Below, in pieces: positions 59,124-64,000 of a stretch of 64,000 bases of DNA. A program made the translations under genes and the position numbers. The notes below the pieces were generated by a model. It was not told the origin of the DNA. It was given only the letters and a program-made list of their open reading frames with translations, and ran no database searches. Each line of letters begins with the position of its first letter. The first letter of the stretch is position 1. The stretch comes from Cryptomeria japonica (Eukaryota; Streptophyta; Pinopsida; Cupressales; Cupressaceae), in NCBI RefSeq assembly GCF_030272615.1, contig NC_081415.1, positions 266,888,425-266,952,424 of the forward strand, given 5' to 3'.

Positions 59124-60642
59124 CACATCAGAATGAATAAGATCCAAAACACCACAAGTTATATGAGAACTCAAGTAAAACTGAACACGGTTTTGTTTTC
59201 CATAAATGCAATGCTCACAAAAATTAAAGTCAAGATTACAATCATTCAAACCTTCAACAAGGTTTTTATTTTTCAAGGTCCTTAGACCCTTTTCTCCAAT
59301 GTGGCCAAGCCTCTGGTGCCATAACATAGTCTTCTCTACAGGTAACTTTTCTTTAGAAGAAAGTCTACCCTTAAGTACCCAAAAGCCATTTCCATCTACT
59401 GAAGGTGAAACCTTCAAATCTTCCATAGATTTAATTTTTACATAAGTGCTATTGCACTCAATAGTGTATGTGTCTAGCTTATACAAAGTGTCAAACTTGA
59501 CACCTCTAGCAATTACCATAGCACCCTTAATCATCTTACATCCTGATTTAAAAAAGACTACCCGCACACCCACATCTATCAGTTTGCTCACAGATAACAA
59601 ATTATCTTTTAAACCAAGGATATATAGCACACCATTAATCCTTTTTATTCTACCATCAGAAAACCTGATTCTAACTTTACCTCGACCAACAATGTCCAGA
59701 TGTGAATCATCACCCAAGTGCACCTTACCTCCATTAAATTCTTCATATTCAGAAAACCAATCTCTATCGGTAGTCGTATGAAAAGATGCACCTGAGTCAA
59801 TTAACCAGGCATCATTACCTACATGAGTCGCCAAAGCTGCAATAAATGCATCACCATCTTCCTTCTTAGACTTAGAATCAAAATCAGTCTTCTTCTTTTT
59901 CTTCTTATTTTCTTCTTTGTAGTCCTTATGGATGTGACCTATTTTACTGCAATTCCAACAAATGACTTTGGACTTTCCAAGAGATTTTGATCTCCCTCTC
60001 GATTTGGACTTATCACGCTTCTCATTATTTTTCTCCTTAGGTCTTCCACGAATAGTTAGGGCTTCCTCTGAATTGTGGGATACCTTCCCTTGCATCTCTT
60101 CACCAAGTAGAGCACCCACCACATCATCAAACTTCAAAACAACAAAAGTACTACCAATAGCCATAACAAGAGAATCCCACAAATTAGGCAAAGAACAAAG
60201 AAAGATCTGGCATTTCTCCTCTTTGTTCATCTTAACACTGACAGATACTAATTGATTCACCAACATATTGAATGCTTTCAAATGGTCTGCAACTCATCCA
60301 CCCTCTTCCATCTTCAAGGAATACAATTTCTTCTTCAAGAAAATCTGATTTAATAAAGATTTCACTTGATACATTTCACCAAGCTTAGTCCATAGCTTCT
60401 TTGCAGAGTTTTCTTCGTGGACATTGATTAGAACAAAGTCTACCAGGAATTAGACCCTTGGATTTTTGGTCCATAACATCATACTAAGTTGTCACAGTAG
60501 GATCTAAGGGCCTTTGGACATTCGCATCAATAGCATCCCATAGATATCGATCTATTAGCAGATCTTCCATCTTCAGCTTCCACATCTCAAAATTTGTTCC
60601 ACTAAATTTATCCACCTCTATTTTCCTTGACAAACTTGCCAT
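59119..60642 (-). pseudogene. A gag, protease and integrase N-terminus
   Basis: Gag starts at 60642 (MASLSRKIEVDKFSGTNFEM, copia-type). A stop/frameshift zone lies between 60484 and 60281; from there 391 codons are open. They contain gag C-terminus, a knuckle CWNCSKIGHIHKDY whose last Cys is Tyr, an intact protease motif WLIDSGASFHTT (about 59780-59810), an intact integrase HHCC finger (WHQRLGH, then CEHC) and the first catalytic Asp in HSDVFG. Element B is inserted right after this Asp motif. It is the best preserved part of A. Confidence 0.92.
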
Positions 60643-60750
60643 CTGAAAAATTCCTGTAACAAGGTCACAAAGTGTCTCCTGCACAAGCTCCCACTCAAAT
60701 CTAGACTAGTTATAACAATCTAACCCACAATTGAAATAAAAGGTGATCAA

Positions 60751-60762
60751 GCTCTGATACCA
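60751..60762 (-). other. A primer binding site
   Basis: Reverse complement TGGTATCAGAGC, two bases from the LTR end. Confidence 0.9.
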
Positions 60763-60764
60763 CT

Positions 60765-61635
60765 TGTAAGGAAGTCAAGTAGCAGAACAACTTCTTACAC
60801 TAACCTTGAGAGGAGGGTAATGCAAATTTTTTTACAGATCGTCACAACAGTTACAGAAAACATAAATAGATATAATAGCATTCAAACCATAACATAGTAA
60901 TTTGTGTGGGGAAAACCCTTTCGGGAGAGAAACCCCACACTCCAAAAGCTGCCCAATATATTATTCATCACTCAAAACAGATTACAATATACTTGCAGAG
61001 AAAGCTCTTCGAAGGAGTACCACTAATCAGAGATTCAAAGGTAACTCAATAGCCATATGAATTTTTCACACAACCTCTATCTTACGCACCTCATATATAG
61101 GAAATACAATACAAGAAACCATCAAACAGTATTACAAAACCATGGGCTAAAACCACCCAATAAGGTGTAGCCGACCTTATCTCCCTTCTAGATTCCCTAT
61201 GATGTGTCCCTTCCTTTTTACAGCTCATTTATGTGTCTGATGTATTTTATATCTCCCATTTTAGGAGTACAAACTTCTGAAGGCCATAACTTGTGAACCA
61301 TGTATTCGATTGACGAGTCGTTTGAAGCATCGAAAAGCTTGTGAAGTGCTCTATTTCCTTGTAAATGTCTATGTTGTTTATGCTGACTTTTCAAGGTGTT
61401 TTGAGGCCTCTAAATTCCTCAAAATCTAATTTTAACCTTTCATTCGACCCCTCCAAAACAAAAAATTTAATATCTTTAAAACTAGCTATGATCTTGCGAC
61501 GTAACTTTACCAGAATACTTATCTAGCCAACCAGAAGCTTCGAGGAGAATTTTGCACCATTTCATGCTCAAATGAAAACTTACTACAAATAGTAACCTCA
61601 TGTAAATGCAAGGTTGAGATACCATTTTCCCAATA
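60765..61635 (-). repeat. A 5' LTR (871 bp)
   Basis: Plus-strand start TGTAAGGAAG, end TTTTCCCAATA (TTTTCCCAACA in the other copy). No ORF. Confidence 0.9.
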
Positions 61636-61656
61636 GTATGTATGTATGTATGTATG

Positions 61657-61687
<31 letters not shown>

Positions 61688-61693
61688 ACATAC
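61636..61693. repeat. (GTAT)n microsatellite between A and E
   Basis: About 13 GTAT units with one TA slip, ending GTATACATAC. It may be the other side of the microsatellite into which A inserted. Confidence 0.9.
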
Positions 61694-62810
61694 TGATAAA
61701 CTTATAACGCACTGAGAGGGGGGGTGAATCAGTGCAAGCAAAAACTTAATAGATCTGATAGCACTTTTCACCAGTTTGAAAATCAATATGCATGCAAAAA
61801 ATATAACCACATAAGCAAACACCCAATAAAGCATGCAAACCATAAGATAATGGTTTTCATGTGGAAATCTAAATGGGAAAAACCACAGTGGGAATTAATA
61901 CCCACGAGGATCAACTATCTGCAGAATAGAGATCTGACCGGTTAAGGTCATACAACACAATAAGGCATGTTAGGAGCTACCCGGCTAAAGGATTTCAAAA
62001 CAAAAGCTAATGTGTCACCTTGTTAGAGAATTTAAACCTTTGGACCTACTAGGATCCTACCGCACCCTGTTAGGAGTGACCTTGTGAGAGGATTTTCTTG
62101 TTGCAACTATTAGGAAACAACAAGTTTAACTGATCTACTATTAGCACCTATGTGCCTGATTAGATCTTCTTCTTCTCTTCTTCTACCACCAACTAAACAT
62201 CAAAACCTAACTCCTTCCACCACACGATCAAATTCTCACTCTTGGTCTATGAAATCATTCAATTTACATCTCCTTATAAAAACTCTGTTAAGTTGGCTAA
62301 GAAGCTTGGAACAACTCCCTAGGTTCATTGAATCTAGTCACCTTATTCATTTTCCTACTCATTACTCTTTACATATGTTGGCCACACAAAACATAAATCA
62401 AAAACATAACATAAACTCTACTGGTAACTGATCAAAGTAACTCTTCTTTTACCAGTTCAATGTTCTTCATGATTGTGACTGTTCTTTTGATCATAACTTG
62501 CTCAATATGCTAGATCTACTGATGCAGTTTCAATCAAAGACTCATACCAATGTCATAAACATATGTTCCAAACCGCAACATCTAACTCTTCACCAATCTT
62601 CCGTACCGGTTATCTAATCATTGCTTTGTTCTTGTTTACCGGTTTAACAACAACTTAGCAGTTTTGTTGTCTAACAGATTGCACTACTGGTTAGGCTCTA
62701 TCGGTTGGTCTAAATGACTTAGATGACTAACAAAATATGGTTTCCATCAGTGAGAACACAAATAAAGTCATCAATCAACCTATTACAACTCTATCATCAT
62801 CATCAAACCA
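61694..62810 (-). repeat. E 3' LTR (about 1.1 kb)
   Basis: Plus-strand start TGATAAACTTATAACGC, end ATCATCAAACCA before AAAATCTCCCCC. Contains the GTGGG, AATTAATA, CCCAC hairpin. The boundaries rest on analogy with B, since no second LTR is available. Confidence 0.65.
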
Positions 62811-62826
62811 AAAATCTCCCCCTTTG
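62811..62826 (-). other. E polypurine tract
   Basis: Minus strand CCAAAGGGGGAGATTTT next to the LTR, nearly the same as in B. Confidence 0.75.
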
Positions 62827-63059
62827 GCATCGATGGCAACACTTAGGAAAATTTTTGTCTAAGTGTCACGTTACAAAAATTTCATGACTCATGACTCAAA
62901 TACATACAAAAATCCCCCTTAGAAATTACATACTATTATAAAATTTTGACTGACTGCTACTCCTCCTTTGACAACAATAGAAAAGGTAAGCAAATACATT
63001 TTAAACAATTGAATACAATACATCAAAATTTGCATTACCAAATGTATAGGAGTTGAATA

Positions 63060-64000
63060 GTTTACAATAACATCTTGAGAAAAACAACAGCAAAATTAGT
63101 CTTCAAGACTTTCAAATCATTCTCCCATGTCTCCAAAAGAGTAGATGTAATCTCAATGTGTTTTTGGATCTAGTATACAAGCTCTTCCATAGCATCAAGT
63201 GTACTCATTTTAGGTGTAGTCAAAATTGCCTTTGTCTCTTTGTATCCTCTCTGCAAAATTTGTAACTTAGGGACTAGCTGAGTCTGTAACTCCTGCAAAG
63301 ATGATGTCCTCTTGGTTTGTTCAACCTCATATGACTTAAACTTCTACTCTATACATATAACTGATCTACCATAAATGGTTGTTGAATCTTTTAAGGAGTC
63401 AAATGATTCACTCAAAACTTTCACCTCGTGTTGCTCTACCTTCTTCTTCTAATCAATATCATCAACAAACAATGAGAAGTTGCAAATAGTAGACAAAATT
63501 TTACCTCCATTCTATAATGCTTCCTTGATCCGGTCCATGTTAACAGTAAGACCTGCTTTGTCTCTTTCAATAGCTTGATCAATGTTTTAATCCTTCTCTT
63601 CTCATATTATTTTTCAACATTATATATAGTAGCCTCTCCAATACTCTTCATTTGCTCCCCTGTAGATGTAACCAAGTGGTCCAATTTCTCAATAGGGGTT
63701 GAGAGACTATTAGTCTCAATCTCTGGTAACAGACTAGAAAATATTCAACAGTAGTCTATATAGTATGAGCTTCTCTCCTTTCTGCTCTTAACATCTTCTT
63801 CTTGGCCTTGGATTGCATTGTAGATGCAATCTCCATCAACGTAGTTGGTTTCAATATATCCATGTTTATCGGTCCTTGAATAGATACAATGTCATCTTCA
63901 TCATCATCAATAATCTTCTTTGAAGTAAGTGATCAGTAGGTCACTTTCTGCTCTTGTTCTTCTTCTTTCTTCTTCTCTTCTTCCTACTCTAGTCACTCTA
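63060..64000 (-). pseudogene. E ORF2-like C-terminus, degenerate
   Basis: Several frames with stops. From the right: an acidic stretch (KKIIDDDEDDIVSIQGP), then MDILKPTTLMEIASTMQSKA, comparable to MSPTKLMMMATQKL in B; a Leu-rich segment (LQELQTQLVPKLQIL); and LVY, stop, IQKHIEITSTLLETWEND, comparable to the SWDTYLELL block that ends B ORF2. The similarity is modest and judged by eye. No RT or integrase motif. Confidence 0.5.

Larger units (their letters stand above)
32368..61635 (-). mobile_element. A: outer Ty1/copia element, 29 kb including nested C and B
   Basis: LTRs of about 0.84 and 0.87 kb flank a minus-strand copia interior: PBS, gag, knuckle, protease, integrase, RT, RNase H, purine tract. 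The coding region is cut by C (duplication CATAG) and by B (duplication CCAAA), and at both places the A reading frame resumes in phase once the insert and one duplication are removed. Without inserts A is about 5.8 kb. Its left terminus is about 30 bases short and abuts a TA microsatellite; its right terminus abuts (GTAT)n. Integrase precedes RT, which is copia order. Confidence 0.93.
61694..64000 (-). mobile_element. E: B-like LTR element, 3' part only (window end)
   Basis: Minus-strand 3' LTR (61694-62810), purine tract and 1.2 kb of interior. The LTR end (CACTGAGAGGGGGGG, then AATCAGTG) and the purine tract (CCAAAGGGGGAGAT) match B's layout, and the interior encodes a B ORF2-like C-terminus. 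The 5' half lies beyond the window. Confidence 0.75.

Overview
The window looks like intergenic heterochromatin from the nuclear genome of a seed plant with a large genome. A conifer or other gymnosperm is my best guess, inferred from very long LTRs, old nested retroelements and the absence of host genes; it is not proven. I found no host protein gene, rRNA, tRNA or CRISPR array. Almost all of it is LTR retrotransposons in various states of decay, plus microsatellites and a short tandem-repeat array.

Layout. (1) 1-11913: G1, a plus-strand Ty3/gypsy chromovirus (chromodomain after the integrase) with a 3' LTR of about 5.2 kb; its 5' LTR is cut by the window edge. (2) 11914-12586: the 3' end of another gypsy LTR. 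(3) 12587-17108: G3, a minus-strand gypsy remnant (5' LTR, PBS and a piece of leader). (4) 17109-18032 and 31466-31867: an AT-rich tandem array of about 260-280 bp units, split by the next element. (5) 18033-31460: G2, a complete plus-strand chromovirus with target duplication CTAAC, 4.2-4.4 kb LTRs and an ORF inside each LTR. (6) 31868-32367: TA/TACATA microsatellite. (7) 32368-61635: a nest. Minus-strand Ty1/copia element A contains copia element C (33910-38885, duplication CATAG) and the RT-less element B (40672-59118, duplication CCAAA). B in turn contains the plus-strand gypsy/Tat-like element D (43454-55153, duplication CGAAT). I checked each insertion two ways: the 5-bp duplication, and the interrupted reading frame continuing in phase on the other side. 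(8) 61694-64000: E, a B-like minus-strand element running off the window.

Coding content. G1 and G2 carry gag, protease, RT, RNase H, integrase and a chromodomain-like tail, all broken by stops and a few frameshifts. C and A carry copia gag, protease, integrase, RT and RNase H. D keeps its whole gag-pol in one frame over 5.8 kb, interrupted by point stops, and has an archaeal-type RNase H between protease and RT. B has a coiled-coil/zinc-knuckle ORF and a second ORF of about 1,070 codons that I do not recognise, with no RT, integrase or protease.

Most interesting signals: an LTR-encoded ORF in G2 whose first residues closely resemble the histone H3 N-terminal tail, in an element that also carries a chromodomain; a roughly 456-codon ORF in the U3 part of D's LTR, a position comparable to retroviral 3' accessory genes; the unrecognised ORF2 of B; and D's unusual RNase H order. 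Many stop codons fit C-to-T change at CAG and CGA, as expected of long-term cytosine methylation.
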